Shown: positions 44,765 to 58,600 of the stretch, piece by piece
Layout of the letters: every line of letters begins with the position of its first letter
How positions within the stretch are numbered: position 1 is the stretch's first letter
NCBI GenBank assembly: GCA_964020085.1
Contig: OZ026601.1
Span: 32,867,413 to 32,931,412 of the forward strand
Origin: Micromussa lordhowensis
Lineage: Eukaryota > Cnidaria > Anthozoa > Scleractinia > Lobophylliidae
DNA: 64,000 nucleotides
Reading direction: 5' to 3'
Translations under genes and position numbers: made by a program
The notes under the pieces: generated by a model
Seen by the model: the letters and a program-made list of their open reading frames with translations, nothing else
What the model was told of the DNA's origin: nothing
Databases searched by the model: none

Positions 44765-46438
44765 CTGCCAAAACACAGACACAACGGCACTTCAACTGTT
44801 CAGAAATGTTGTCAAAAACTGATCACGTTCATTTCAATGCGCGCGCATTGCATTCTTCAACCGGAAATAGAAGGACAAGAAACGAACAGAGAACCGACGC
44901 ATATCCGTTTAACATGAGTTTCCTTACCTTCTTTGTTGTTCTTTCCTCTGTGTATAAGCCCCCACATAAGCTGTGTGGCTTGGGCTTTCGCTCTCTTTTT
45001 TTATCGTTTCTCTTTGGCGCACTTTCTACAAGCTTGGAAATAAATATGATAAGGAAGTCATTTTTCAATTAAACCGGAAGTGAATTCGAAGGACCGAAAA
45101 AAATCAAAAAGAAAACGTGAACATACCAAAGTATGAGATCAAGTCCTTGAGGATCAATTTAAAAATATTTTTGATAGAGAGATTAAAACAAAGCAATCAT
45201 TAGTCTGGTTTGTGCTTCGTGTTCTTTAGGAATCAGTCTTAATTTTTTCCCTTGACCCTGGGTTGTCTCATTTGAAATTGACAGCACATGAGATCAGCAA
45301 GCGACCGCAACTTCCTCATACGCGCGGCGATAGCTCGGTCTTTCACGGAACTTGAAGACTGAAACATATCGCTTTACAGTTTCATACCCCCGCAATGAAA
45401 AGATAAATTTCTGCTTTCCCTTTGCCATTTTATTCGGTCTAACAAACCTTAGAAGTTACTACGTGAGGATGTGGACATGATGGATGTTTTCATCTAAACA
45501 CAGACAGGTCAAAATTTATGGGGAAAAACATTGTACAAAATAAATCACAGGCGCCTGCCAAGCACGCAGGCGACCCTAGGCCTTGACTGCTCGAGGGGTA
45601 AACATAAACTCAGCAAGCACGTTTCATCGTTATACTCCTTTTGTCTTGTATTGCGTTAAGTCAGCTGGTCGTGAAGCGATCATTTACACAAAAGCATCAA
45701 AGAATACCGCTTACGACAATCTGCAGTCATGGAAATAGTATGGTGTTTTTAGGGGAGGGGTGGAAGGGGATACACCCTTCCATAACGAGAAGAGGAAGAG
45801 GCTAGAGCTAGGGTTAGCTTCTCGTTTTCTGTAGAGTATTAGCTGCGCTTTTTTCATTCTTAATTAGTAAGAAGTTCTGAAAATTAAATATTGGTGTCCC
45901 CTCTGGAATAGCCGGATACCGTATATATTTAAACCTTCCTTCAGCACCTAGAAGCTGATATCAGCACCCACGTGTAATCAGTTTTATAGCAATTTCGGTA
46001 TCAATTGTCTTAGTTGGGTTCGGTATCTATTAAACAAGTGAGGCTTTGTAGCGGTTTTGTTGTTTCATGAAACTTAGTTAGAAACAATGTAAAGTAGTCA
46101 TTTGGGCTTATGATTCATCTTATGCGTTTTTAGTTCCTCCTTCGAAACCGTCTGGGAAAGTGTGGGCAAGATTTTTTTAGTGCGGGCCTCCCTCTGGTTA
46201 CACGTTTCAGCATGCATATAAAGATCGACGCGAGACAGAATATTCGTCCAGACGAACCATCTACTTAAGTGTGATGAACTTCGTAGACTGTTCACAAGAA
46301 AAAGCGAACGAAGCGAGCTCGAAGCACGCAGGCTCTCCCGTTTTGCACTGGCGTCCAGTTCTCTCGCGATTCTATCTGCGCGTTCAACGATCGAAATACG
46401 AGAAATAGAGTGCCCAGTCTAGAAATTCGCTGAAGGGG

Positions 46439-46600
46439 GTGGACCACTTGCCTTTTGAGGGCGGGGGGGGGGGGGGTGATTTGAAAAAAATGTATCCTGC
46501 AAGCAAGTTACGCGGAGAAAATATCATGCATACACGCGTTCCGAGAAGTAAATTTTCTTTTATATTTGTACACCCCCCTCAGAAGGCAAACGGTCCACTC
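46439..46600. mobile_element. Short TIR element containing a G14 run
   Basis: The termini GTGGACCACTTGCCTTTTGA and, inverted, TCAGAAGGCAAACGGTCCAC enclose about 110 bp. The left arm runs into 14 consecutive G (46463-46476) and the right arm has a matching C-rich stretch. No coding capacity. Confidence 0.6.
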
Positions 46601-48416
46601 CTAAGACAAATAGTTCGTCTGCGTACATAAAGACGGACAGATGGATAATTCGTCAACGACGGTCAAGACAGACTATCTGTTTTTGCCTACGTCAAGGGAC
46701 GAAATGAGGCCTTCGTGCGTTTGAGAAATCGTTGCGTTGTTAAAATTAGCAGACGCACAATTCGTCTGGATTAAGAGTCTCTATTTATAAAATTTAAGGG
46801 TTATTGTGTGCCCGATGCTGACGAAAACAACTTTCTAGCTGAGAGCATGTACGTCATATGATCTTTGTACTACATCAATATGGGTTTACCGTGTTTACTT
46901 TCCGGTGTTTTGAATAAAGTCGGGGCAGCTATACCTTACCTGTGAACAAGACCCTTGTACAGTGTATTACTAGTTGTCCTTCCGGCAAGTGCCAACTGAA
47001 GAGACCAAACACTAGCTACTAATTTTCCTTTTTTTGAAGGTTTCGATAAGATAAAAGACTTTAATGGCTATGTAGCGGTTCATGCAAAACTCTTGATCTA
47101 CTTTCGATGCCCGTGGGAGTTTTTCCCGGGCCCGAAAACATTCCGGCAATTCATTCGTGTTTCTAAAAGGAAAAGAAAATGTTGTAAGAGTTTGTTAAGC
47201 GGAAATATTATGTGCCACAACAGATTTGAGAACACGCCAAACACTGCCAAACAGGAAACCTTTGGCAAATTTCAGAGTTAATAATGACCGCTTATTGGTT
47301 GGAATTGTAATGCTACATCATACATAGACCATAGTCTGTTTTCCACGCCCATTTCTTCTTTTAGATCGATCACGTTAGGCCCAACCTGGTTACCAGGGTC
47401 TCTCTCATCTTCCCGCCCTCTGGACGAGGTTTTGCGTTAAACCAAGGTATAGGTTTATTAATTTTTGAACTTGTAGTATGGTATTTACTGTTTTAGAAGT
47501 GTACTAATTTAAGACTAAAGATTAAAGACTATACTCCTATTATGTCCAGGAGATAGATCTAGATCAAGGATGAGAAACCCAACGCCAAAAAAGCTCGGCG
47601 AATTAATTTGGCTCATTACTCTTCCTTCCTTTGACAGCAGTCATTGTTGTCTGGGTTGTTAAACAGTGACTTGAACATGTTGAAAAATCACTGTGTTACC
47701 GTAATGACACGGGCCAGTGAAAAACCAAAATAACGCGTTAGAAGAGGGTTATCAAAAAGCCAGTTTCACGCTCGAGCGTGTTTTTTCCCTTCCTTGTACT
47801 CCTTTCAAGCTAGTGATGTCAAAAAACTCGTAAACAATGAGCTGAAGCTCAACTGTAAGTGCGAAAGGGAACACGAGTCACAGAAAAATCGACTCTGATT
47901 CAAGTTTAGAAATTTGGATTTGACTTGAAATTAAAATGCACTAAACCGCGTTGTGTGGTAAAAAAGTGGAAAACATTATTAACAACAATAATCTCTCCTT
48001 TAAGCCGCTCAGGAAATGTTTCGCAAGTTAACCGTGTGTCAGGAAAGCTAAAAATGTTTTGAACTGAATTGTTCACAAATATTTGCTTTTTTCTCAGAAA
48101 TAAGATTTGCTTCCAGACAATGCTTCTGACGTTGCTAAGTTTAGCCAGCCTATTTAGGGAGCTAGAGCACTGACCAAGACGACCCCGAAGTTGACGCCTT
48201 GTAAAAACATGCATTTCAATTTTGCCTTCGAATTCGCAATTACCAAGATCTGTTCAGTCTAAAAACCTGCTCAAACTAAATATGTAATTCAAGCGTTTAA
48301 TTTTAAAAAGAAATACGAAAAAGTTGCCGTCGCGGCTCAAGGTCCGCAAAATACGCAGAACTTGGTTATTTTCACGTTGTAGTTTTGCAGAGGACGGCAA
48401 GAAAATTGTACATGTA

Positions 48417-48566
48417 TCTTATTAACCACGCACGAGGGCCGTACGGCTGGGAGAATATCGGCCCGAGGTCTTGACAGTAAAGACCGAGCGCAGCGAGGTC
48501 CATACAAAAAAGACCGCGGGCCGATATTCTCCCAATACGGTCCAGAGCAAGCTTGGTTAATAAGAG
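48417..48566. mobile_element. Hairpin MITE upstream of HECW
   Basis: The arms TCTTATTAACCACGCACGAG and GGGAGAATATCGGCCC, with their complements, end at 48566. The loop contains GACCGAGCGCAGCGAGGTC, itself a short dyad. Confidence 0.65.
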
Positions 48567-48859
48567 ATTTATTATACGACGAAATTTTCGAAAGATTTCA
48601 TCCTCGTCCGCTATCTTAATTTCAAGTTCAAAGGGGCACAAGTGCGGGATCATTCGGGACAATGCCTGATCCAATACTTAGAGAATATTGTCCCGGCAAT
48701 AGAGCATTTTGATTGGTTGATTTTGGTTATTGGCCCTCTGACTGCCTGAGTCGTGTAATAAAGAGATTTATGACGCACGTGCACAGCCATTGTTTTCTGA
48801 ACCTTTTGTTTGGTGGCGTTCTCGTTGCCGTTGCCGCCGTGGTTTGCTTAAGCTTCTCT

Positions 48860-49043
48860 TTAAAGGTTGGTTTTCACTAGGGTATGAGCATAAGAATAAG
48901 CTGACATACGCAGACGCAGTAACATGTCGATAATTAGCAACTTTTGTTCGGGAAATTCCTTAAAAAATGGCTAATTATCAACATCTTACTGCGTCTGTGT
49001 ATGTCGGCTTGTGCTTATACGCTAGTGAAAACCAGACTTAAAG
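48860..49043. mobile_element. Hairpin MITE near the ACLY 3' end
   Basis: Inverted arms of about 65 bp: GGTTTTCACTAGGGTATGAG and GCTGACATACGCAGACGCAG at the left, imperfect complements at the right, spacer about 55 bp. Confidence 0.65.
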
Positions 49044-49614
49044 ATGTAAGTTAGCCAGAGCATGCTTTAATCTTTCGGGCTCATCTTCTACCAAGGGATG
49101 GCTCACACCCCAAACCTTTCGACCACATCTTAAACAAATCAAAAGTTAATGACGAGTTTCTACTGTCTTAACAGCGCGGGAAAAGTATACATTTGTAAAA
49201 GACCTGTTGGTTTTGATTCGCAAAAGTGCCTTTAAACATACCTTGTAAGTAAATTTTATTTCAATTCGCTTTGCATGTGTTTTTTTTTTCGCTTTGCATG
49301 TGTTAACGGATTTTAAATTACAGCATTCAACCAGAGCCAAGTTTATTACAGCACCAAATACTTATTCTTCTGCGAATCCCTGGCTTTCTTGTTGAATAAC
49401 CTGTCAGCAACAAAGAAGTTTAAAACAACCAAGATTCATTCCCATATTATCACAACTTGCACAGATGACTCAAAATTTTTTCCCTCTTTCAAACAAAAAG
49501 TTCCTCCTGACGATATTTCCATTTTCTTTTAAATATTCCTTTCCGAAGTTCCTGATGGGATTGGCGACACTCGATTCGCTTACACCAATGCCTGTGTGGC
49601 GTGACAGTCACGCT

Positions 49615-52600
49615 CTATTCAAAGCTGGCGGGGCGGAGGTCGTTAAGATGGTCCGGCATGATGTAGGTGATGTCGTCCCACGGATGTCTGTACAAGCCCA
49701 TCTTCAAACGCTTCTGGTCTAAGTAATGACCTAAAGGAAATCGAAAGCTGTTTTAGTAATCGTCCTGTATCAATGTACAAATTCTCCTGACCCGTTTCTT
49801 GAAGGCGAATCTTTGCCGACGTCATTGCTAGCATTTTTCCTTATTAACACACGACTTTGTATGAGAAGGCATTGTGCTAGAAACGAATTGACTATAGACA
49901 TCTAAAGAGATTGTGAAACATTGTAATTGGTGAAATATTTGGCTCTTTGGGTGTAATATTCGAGGACAAATTGGCTTTCAAAAGCTGCAAAATTTCTGGG
50001 CGACAAAAGCGCTAATGAGCTCATACATTCTTGTCATTCTTGCTAAAATATTTTGAGCTTTTAAACCCGCGCCGCACAAAAAAGTACTCAATACATAGGG
50101 CTCAAATTACTCGACACAGTTAATGGTGCTCACTGCCCTTTCAATATTCAGAACTAATGTTTTTGTAGCTCCATCAGAAACTGTATCGCTTATGCCAGTG
50201 AGGCAAATATTGTAATACAGGGACCTGGCGGGTACAAAACACGTACCCAGATCTTCTCAGTCTTCTCCAAAGGGAATGTCTGGGTACCAGACTACCACAG
50301 TGCAGTGCAAATGACTTGGCAATTGATATAGCCAGTGTTTCCACGAGTGACTAACAGTTTTCTTGGCCTGAACAAGCACTTGTTTCTCGATAATGTTGAA
50401 AAGCTACTGGCAAACAGACTTACCGATGAAACCAATTGATCTTCCCAGGACAAACAATCCGTTAAGTGCGCCAATCTCCACAAACTCGTCAGCTTCCTCT
50501 CTGAAACAGTACAAACAACAGTTTTGTGACAAATATGAAAACGCCTAGTTTTCACTCAGCCTTCAACAAAAATAGCGACAAAAAAACAACAAATAGAACT
50601 TCTGCGAATGAAACTGCAACAAACGCGGAAAAGACATTGATCATGAAAGTTGAAACTTCCTGTTTTTTCAATGCGCTTACAACAATGATAACGAAAATAA
50701 CATGTAGAACTGAAATTCTTAGTGTCTGTGGTTGAAACTGCAACAAACATGAAAATGAAGGCATCAGAAACGAGACACAAATACAACGCGCCACAAATAA
50801 AAAATGTAATTCCAATCCTCACTTTTCTTTTCCACTACAATAAATCTAACGAGTGTTGAACGCTTTGCTCTGTTTCAAAATCAATTTTCTGGTTCTCTTT
50901 AAAAAATCGCTAAGCTGACACCGGACCGTTAGTTCAGTTATCAGTTCCCAGCGCTATAGTGGTCGCAGGCCAGGAGACAAGAGAAACGAAAAGTGTAGAA
51001 ATACCTCGTGAAAGCTCCACAATGGCGCAGCAGGTCTACAAAGGCGGCGCCAATACAGCCGTCCACATTGAGGATAAGATTTGGTTTCTGTTAAACAGTG
51101 GATACATTTCACTGTTAGTAACCGGAGCTGTAAACCGCAAAGCTCCCCGCTTCCAATTTTCAAATTGGATAATTTAATTACTTCGTTGTCCCAGTAAAAA
51201 AATACGAGTGCAACTCAATGTAGTGAAAACGAACAAACAACAAACCTATTTTCTACATGGAAGGAACACAGAATCAGGGAACAGAATAAGAAATATCATA
51301 GAAAGCTGAAAATCTTTGTCTCAGTGAGCCCAATAAAAAAAAAAACAGGGAAAATGAAACTTTTCAGACTCTACGCAGAGAACACGGAGACTACAAAAAC
51401 CTAGAAGCTTGGCCATGATCAGGGAACGTAGGAGTCGGAGGGAAGCCCTTAACCCCTGGGGGAAGTAGTATCCCTAGGATTCAAATAAGCAGTATTACTA
51501 TGGGGCTCAATTCAGGCAACAGGAGCCTTAAACTCTTTTTCTAGTGTCCAGGCTACCTTAGACGTGGTGATCTTTTCGACTTCTATAGCGTAGTCCATGA
51601 CTGTGGTAGCGGGAAAATGTTTCTTTACGAAGTCTTTCAAAATCACCGCACGCATGTCGGGATTGTTTAGCTGAAAGAAGAAGAATACACAAAGAAAATC
51701 GAATAAAATTAAAATTAACGTCTCTTTGAGAGGTTTGTACTAAAATGAAATCCTTGTCTAAACTCCCTGTTCCTTTGACACTTTCCGATACTGCTCTAAA
51801 CATCAATGTCCTGTTGTTAGACTGAAAAGTCACTGGCATTCGTCCCCAATTCTCGACGCAGGCGAAGGAAGTTTCAGGCTATCTGCTGTATTTGTCAGCA
51901 ATGGACTTTTCTCTATAACTTATCAGGTTCATTACTGCATTGCGGAAAACAGCAATTCTCTGACTTCTCCCACAACAGAAAACAATTTTCATCAACTATA
52001 ATGCAACACTCACAGTCATCATTCTAAAATCAAAAACGCGTAACGAGCTAACAAAATTTCTCGACCTGGTAAAACAATTGAACCCTGCCAGTGATTTTTC
52101 CTGATCTCTAACGAACCATCTCACTTTGAAAAACCAATCTGAAGACTGATTGTGCAATCGAAGCTAACAGGCAATGGGACAGATATCCCCTTTCATTCGT
52201 CCTTCGTCCATTACAAGCAACACAAGGCGTTATCAAGGCAGAGAGACACGACTTTGTGAAAGTGTACCAACAACATGAAATCAAATTCTGCACGCAAGAG
52301 AAGACAGGTTTCTCGAGTTTTTGTTTCCCAAAATATCTCCACCCTAGATAAACATCAGGGGACCCTGCTCGCAGAGTACTTACAGATTTGACCCGATGTC
52401 CAATGCCCATGATAAGCTGTCCTTTCTTTCTCATGTCATTCACGAATTCCATGGGAGCCTGTCCACTGTCCACACCGTGAGAAAACAGCCGAGCAGCTGC
52501 GTCTAATGCTCCGCCGAATCTGTCGCCCTGGTAAAAAACAAACCGTTCATAAACGGCTCACTGGAGAGTCTTAAGTTGGTATCTCTTGTTGAAAATGAAT

Positions 52601-55600
52601 ACAGCTCGCGTCGCGTACTCAATAAGATTAGGTAAAGCTGCATACGAGCCTAGTGGCTCATCAGGCCGGAGCTTATCCCGGTTTCAGTAGCATGAAGCGA
52701 CTAGGAGTATTTCTACTCCCCCCTGGATGGGATGCTAGTCCATCGCAGGGTTACCCCCTGCATCAAATTCGCCGTGAGAGTGAAGTGTCTTGCCCAAGAA
52801 CACAACACAATGTCAACGGCCAGGGATCGAACCCGGAACGCTCGCTCCGGAGTCGAGCGCACTAACCAAGAGGCCACCGCGCCTCCACCACCGTTCAATA
52901 AGATTAAACCATAGTTAAATAGAGGGAAATGATTATGAAACCTGGCAAAGTTTTTTGTTGTATGTTTTTGTTGGCCGCTATTTTGGGGGTTGAGCCCGCA
53001 CAAAACCTGACAAAATACAAAAGGTGGTTATGTGTGCTCATACACTGGCACCTAACCAAGAGAGACATTGCGATTATATAATTCACGCATAGACTATGAG
53101 CATAAAACAAAAGACGTGCAGGGTTAAGGACCTTCCAACATAAATCTCAGCTTGTTTGTTTGCTTCTTTGATGTTTAGCAGGTTTCTTAACCACTCCCTC
53201 TATTAACTATGATTAAACACGCAAATTCTGCAAGATGATATAAACTTGCAGAATCATTTTGAGTTCATTTCACATTCAAGAAGTGAAAAACAGCAGGCAA
53301 AAAAGACAATCACACCACACTTGTTTAATTCTAATCACGATTAAGGCGGCGCAAAGATACAAACATTTCCGGTAGCGTAGGGTAAGCTAGGGTAGGGCGC
53401 TATTAATGTTACACACAGCTCCTTGAAAACGATACCCAAGGAGTTTCCAGGTCCTACTTACCAAATAAACAATAATGAATTGAAATTGACCACTAAACGT
53501 GTAGAAGTATAAAAATAATGATAGAAAATATCTCATTGGCGCGTTCAAGAATCGTTCACAAATCAAAAACATGCAACAACTGTGGAGAGGTCACGGCAGA
53601 CTAGATGCGCATTGCCAGTGCTGTGACATTTAAGATTTTCGGGTTATGGGTGTGGTTTACTAGTGCTACTTTGATATACTTACGATTGTGAGGAGACCAG
53701 ACACGAGGGAAGAGATCAAGTCCTTACCAGCTCTAGCTGTCACGATTGTGTTATGTGCACCTGAGACGGCTGTGCGTGACAAAAGCAGAAAAATTGCGTT
53801 ATAAAAGCGAAAATGTATTCTTTACCTCTTTTCTCTCGACAAATCCAGTAATTATCATGCGGACAGGTAATGAAAACAAAATCATTTGCTAGGTGATAAT
53901 AATATCGAGAAACAAACGGGACAACACATTGTAATTTGAGAGCTGTTCTTTGTTGCGTGACACTCATAATTGAGTCTACTGCGTGACACCAACCTGGTCC
54001 GTGATCCGCGGTTATCATGAGGCACATCTCAATAAATTCACTTGCGTATGGGGGTAATCTGGTGACGAGAGAAACGATAATCGATGTCAGACCCCCTTTG
54101 TTCTATTTGTCATGATTCTATCGGGTAACTAAAAGTCAACAAATGAGGCTGAAATGTACGTAAGTACAAATTGTATAAACGTACCTTCTTTGGAACCATA
54201 AAAGACCCAAAACTCCTCCAACGCCGATGTCCTCCTGGAAAAAGATGAAAGCCAAAGTGAGAATTCCCATAAACCTGCACCTTATTACTGCATTAACGTG
54301 TAGGGCCACATTAGTTGACTTGCCTTCACCCGCGAGAGCTGGCAATCTCCTTACCAGAGGCCGCGATACATTTAGTAAGTACCACAACATCGAGGCCTCC
54401 AGATGAAATTGGAAGGTAAGCATGAGCCAGCATTACTTGCTGACCGAAAACGCGCGGGTTATGGGGACGAGATTGCGAGAGAGGGTTGTTTGGGTGATCT
54501 CTGATTGGTACACAAGTCCAATCCTAGTCTCTCTTACAGGAGATACATTGAAGAATTTTAAAGTCGGTTCAAACTATCTATAGCGTCTGACATCTATTGC
54601 CTCTCGCTTGATGATTTCTGTATTAAAGACAATGTTAAAATGTCCGTACCTTGAACACCTCTGTAATGGGCATACCAGCGTACAAGAGTTCCGCTCCTCT
54701 CTCGTCACAGATACTCGACATGAACGAAGCCGGTTTGCGGATCAAACCAAGCTCCTGCAAAAATAGAACGAGCAGAATTTAAGGCAAAGTAAGCTAAATC
54801 AATTAGATACATGTATGTAAAAGCATAAATGTATGCCAAGTGTTCTTCGCGCAAGGAAGGGATGAATTACAGGAGTCCCAAGTGAGTCACGTGCCTTATG
54901 GGCTGCACTTCAGTAGCTGTACTTCAGTGGTTGCAGCCCATTGAGAGTACTGCTACTTCTACCCTTTCCTGGAAGCCCCCCTCCCCCCTCCTCCTTCCAA
55001 CACTGTTACATATGATTCTCTCTGAATTTAAATATGGGCGCACACTAGCTTCGAGATCATATTTTCAAATGACACTCAGCCATTCGAAAACTTTTCATTC
55101 TTAATCAAACCTGCCCATTTTCATTTTCTACTCACCTGCGCCCAAGAATAATCCATAGGAACCGTGGGTGGATTCTTCTCTGGTTTGGGAACAATCGTCC
55201 CATCTTTCACTAAAACTTCATAAACTTCCCTGGAGAAATAAACGGAAATTCAAAGGAAAGTTACAGCGTATTTTCAGTGTCGGGTAGCAACTCTCGAAAG
55301 GTCTCACATGAATGGCTTGATAGCCCTTGAGAGGACAACAGAACAAACAACAGAAGCAATGCCCCTAGCCCTAAAACAATAACAGCTGCTAACAAGCAAA
55401 CAAATTACAAACTTACGAGGGCTGCTACACTTTCACTAGCTGCCACAAAAACGCTAACCAGTTCACATACTCTATTAACAAGAGTATTTAGCGTTATTAC
55501 GATGTAAAACGCTATTCTTGTACATTGTATGAAAAGCTTTCTTTCTATAGCGGCAAAAAAAACATGCACACTAAAATGTCAAGTGTTCATGGTTCAAGTG

Positions 55601-58600
55601 CCCTTACTTTAAGAGGTACTCACAGTTCTAAGTAAACACAGTTTGCAACTTTTTAACTCACCAATAGGAATTTCTAATCAGCTGTTAGAGCGGTTTTGAT
55701 TGCCGTAAAACCAAAACCAAAGTTATCACTGTAGCCAATCACAAAGGACACAGACACTACAGAGAGCCAATCAAAACTTGAAGAAATTATATTTTTACCA
55801 CACTTGCTACTAATCTCGCAATCTGATTGGCCAATTTGCCGTTGCCGATAAGAGTCCAGACAACGCTGCTCGCGTCAATGTGTCTCGCAATGCCTTTTTC
55901 AGCTCGCGCTCTGAAAAAACATTTTCTTTGACGTTGAAAACGAGCGCGAATGAGTCACAATTAGTTACTTCTGATTGAATGAAAAAGTGGCACGAGTCTT
56001 TTAAGCCAATCGCGTAGCGTAGTTGATGCAAAACCAATAACCTTTCGACACTCAAATGAAAACCGCTCTATCAATAGCGGAAACACAAAATAACACATGA
56101 CTTACTTGATCATATCAAACAGAGAATCAAAACTGTCTGGTACATAAGCACCGGCCTCTTTCAGAGCCTGTTAGTGAATTAAAGTAAAGTGAGTAAGTGG
56201 TAACGGAAAATACCCGGCATTCAACAGCCACTAGAACCCAGACTCTCATCAACTAACTTGGGTAATCGCAGACAGTAGGCCAATTTCGATATATTGAAAT
56301 TCGAGGCTTAGGGTAATATAACAAAAGAAATCACATCCAGGTTGAAGGATGAATAATTTTTTTCTGCTGTTTTATTCCTCCAGGCCTCGGAGCCAAGTTA
56401 GAAGTTTAATATATCGAAATTGGCCAATCATAGGAACCCATTACTAGGAGAGTGCAACTCCCATACTAAGCCTATGTCACGGCATTTTTACAGACAGGTC
56501 TATTTTTAGGCGAAATAGGTCAGCTCCTGTCAGTAAGGAAAAAAAATGGCGGCCTAATCTGGACATGTGGACTTAATCTTCCTGTGAAATGATGACGTCA
56601 ATTAAATTTTAAGTCTGTGCTTGTGATTGGTCCCTGAGGACCCTGCGGGGTCTGAATTCGCGGTAAATTCAAACTAAAAATAGACCGGTCTGTGAAAACG
56701 CCGTGACACGAATATGGGGTAGTTGCACACTCCTGGTGATGGGCTCCTGCCAATTACCAACTAGGAGCATACCCCATTACCGCGCAGGCAGCACACAAAG
56801 TATCAAGATTCCTCCATCCCACCCCCGTAGCTGTGAAGGCTCGCCCAATGCATTGTGCTAGCCCAACATTTTGTAGCGTTAGCCTATCACACACTAATAG
56901 GAACGTTTTGAAAGACTCACTCTAGACTGCCTGTTTTTTTTGTTTTTTTGTTTTTTTTTGTTTTTTTTTTTTTCATTTTTTATTCATAATTTTAAAATAC
57001 ATAGCATCTTCCTCTGCTCGCAAATAGCTCTGCTAGTCGAGGCGAGCAGAGGACACTTGAATAGAAATTAATTTATTTTAATTTATAGGATAAAGTTAAA
57101 AGGAAAGAAAAGGAAAGATAGAAGATAGAACTAGAGTTATTACAATACGTTGAAAAATTACAGAATTACAGAATTACGAGCCTATTATACATTCATCTTG
57201 CTTAATTTATTAACTAGAGTAGGTGTGTCAACATAAGTATCCTCCAGTTCCAAAATATGTAAAAGGAGCTGATGTAAAGAATCTTTAAATTTATGTTTAG
57301 AGACAATAGTGTAATAGTTTAGCTCTCAGTTAATTGGTGAATTCATAAAAAAAAACTTACGTTGTTTTTGGCGACTGCTGTTTCGTTTTCTCCGTGAGCA
57401 CTTGCTCCGGCGTGACCGAACTGCACCTGAAGGACGAAGAGAAAAGAGAACAGGCAATATTCACCGACTATTTGCCAAAAATTTCTTTTTTGAGCTCTGA
57501 AAATTACAGTGAGGTATATTCTCATCAGAAAATAACGCAACACGACTGGGCACACGTTAACGCAGGAATAGAACCCAGTCTACTCACCTCGGACGTGAAC
57601 ATTGCTGCGCATGTCCCAATGCACCAGACAACGACAGGCTTGGTAACCTGGCCACTCTTCAAGGCCTCGCAAATCTTGTATTCCTCGGTTCCACCAACCT
57701 AGTATCGCAATAACGAGTAACACAACAGAGTTGAGTCAAGTGAATTTTTATAGTTGCAACTCTTCATTCTAATGCGAACAGAAAATGTACCTCTCCTAGT
57801 ACCACGATCATTTTGACATCCGGGTTTTCCTGATATCTCATCACGTGATCCATGAACGTTGTACCTGGATACCTGTCACCACCAATGGCCACGCCCTCGT
57901 ATACGCCATCTGTGGTCCGCGAGATGATGTTGTTGAGTTCATTGGACATGCCGCCAGATCGAGACACGTAGGCAACGCTGCGGAGAAAAACAAGAATCTC
58001 TTGATTTCATAACCGAGAGGTCCACACCAGCACAACAGAAGGTATTTTCGAACTTATACTTGAAATTTTTCTGCGGTTCAAAACGATGCTTGGCGTTAAG
58101 CCCTGGCCAAACGGACTCGCAAGTTGAACTTGCGTAGAGACTTGCGTTGGGTGGCTAAACGGACTCGCAAGTTTTCTCGCAAGTACACGCAAGCCGCACG
58201 AAAACCCATTCCAAGACAGACATATCCTGTATTTTTCAGCTTGTGCCTCCTTGCGAGTCCGTTTGGCAAGGGCTTTTTAAATAGCTTTCACATTCCACAT
58301 CTAGTTTCACGAGATTTCCACATGAAATGGAGGTCATGGTTTGAATCGGCCATCCATTCAGTTCATTCAGTGCTTTGCGTTGTACGCGCTCGCGATAAGC
58401 TGGTTTCTAGCCCTCAGGTGAGTTCATGAACATCGCCATTTCGTTCGGTCTTAACATTCGCTCACCTTCCTGGTTGATAAAGTTTTGATGCTAAAATATT
58501 GTCCAACATGCCTCCAGTATTACCGATCTTAAGACAGCCAGGCTTGATACCTCCAACCTGAGAGAGACAAACACAAGAATTATACCACAAATACCAGAAC

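Larger units (their letters stand above)
44765..49614. other. Intergenic region between HECW 5' end and ACLY 3' end
   Basis: This 4.85-kb region holds the HECW promoter side and the ACLY 3' flank. A possible non-coding HECW 5' exon ends near 44935 with the donor GTAAGG; it is unproven. Minus-strand AATAAA at 49255-49260 and 49342-49347 are candidate ACLY poly(A) signals. Hairpin elements are listed separately. No other gene was found. Confidence 0.5.

Noticed and set aside
44829..45068. First coding exon of HECW
   Set aside because: The ORF ends at a plausible donor (about 44935), but its frame would meet TGA after joining exon 44466-44764. It can at most be a 5' UTR exon.
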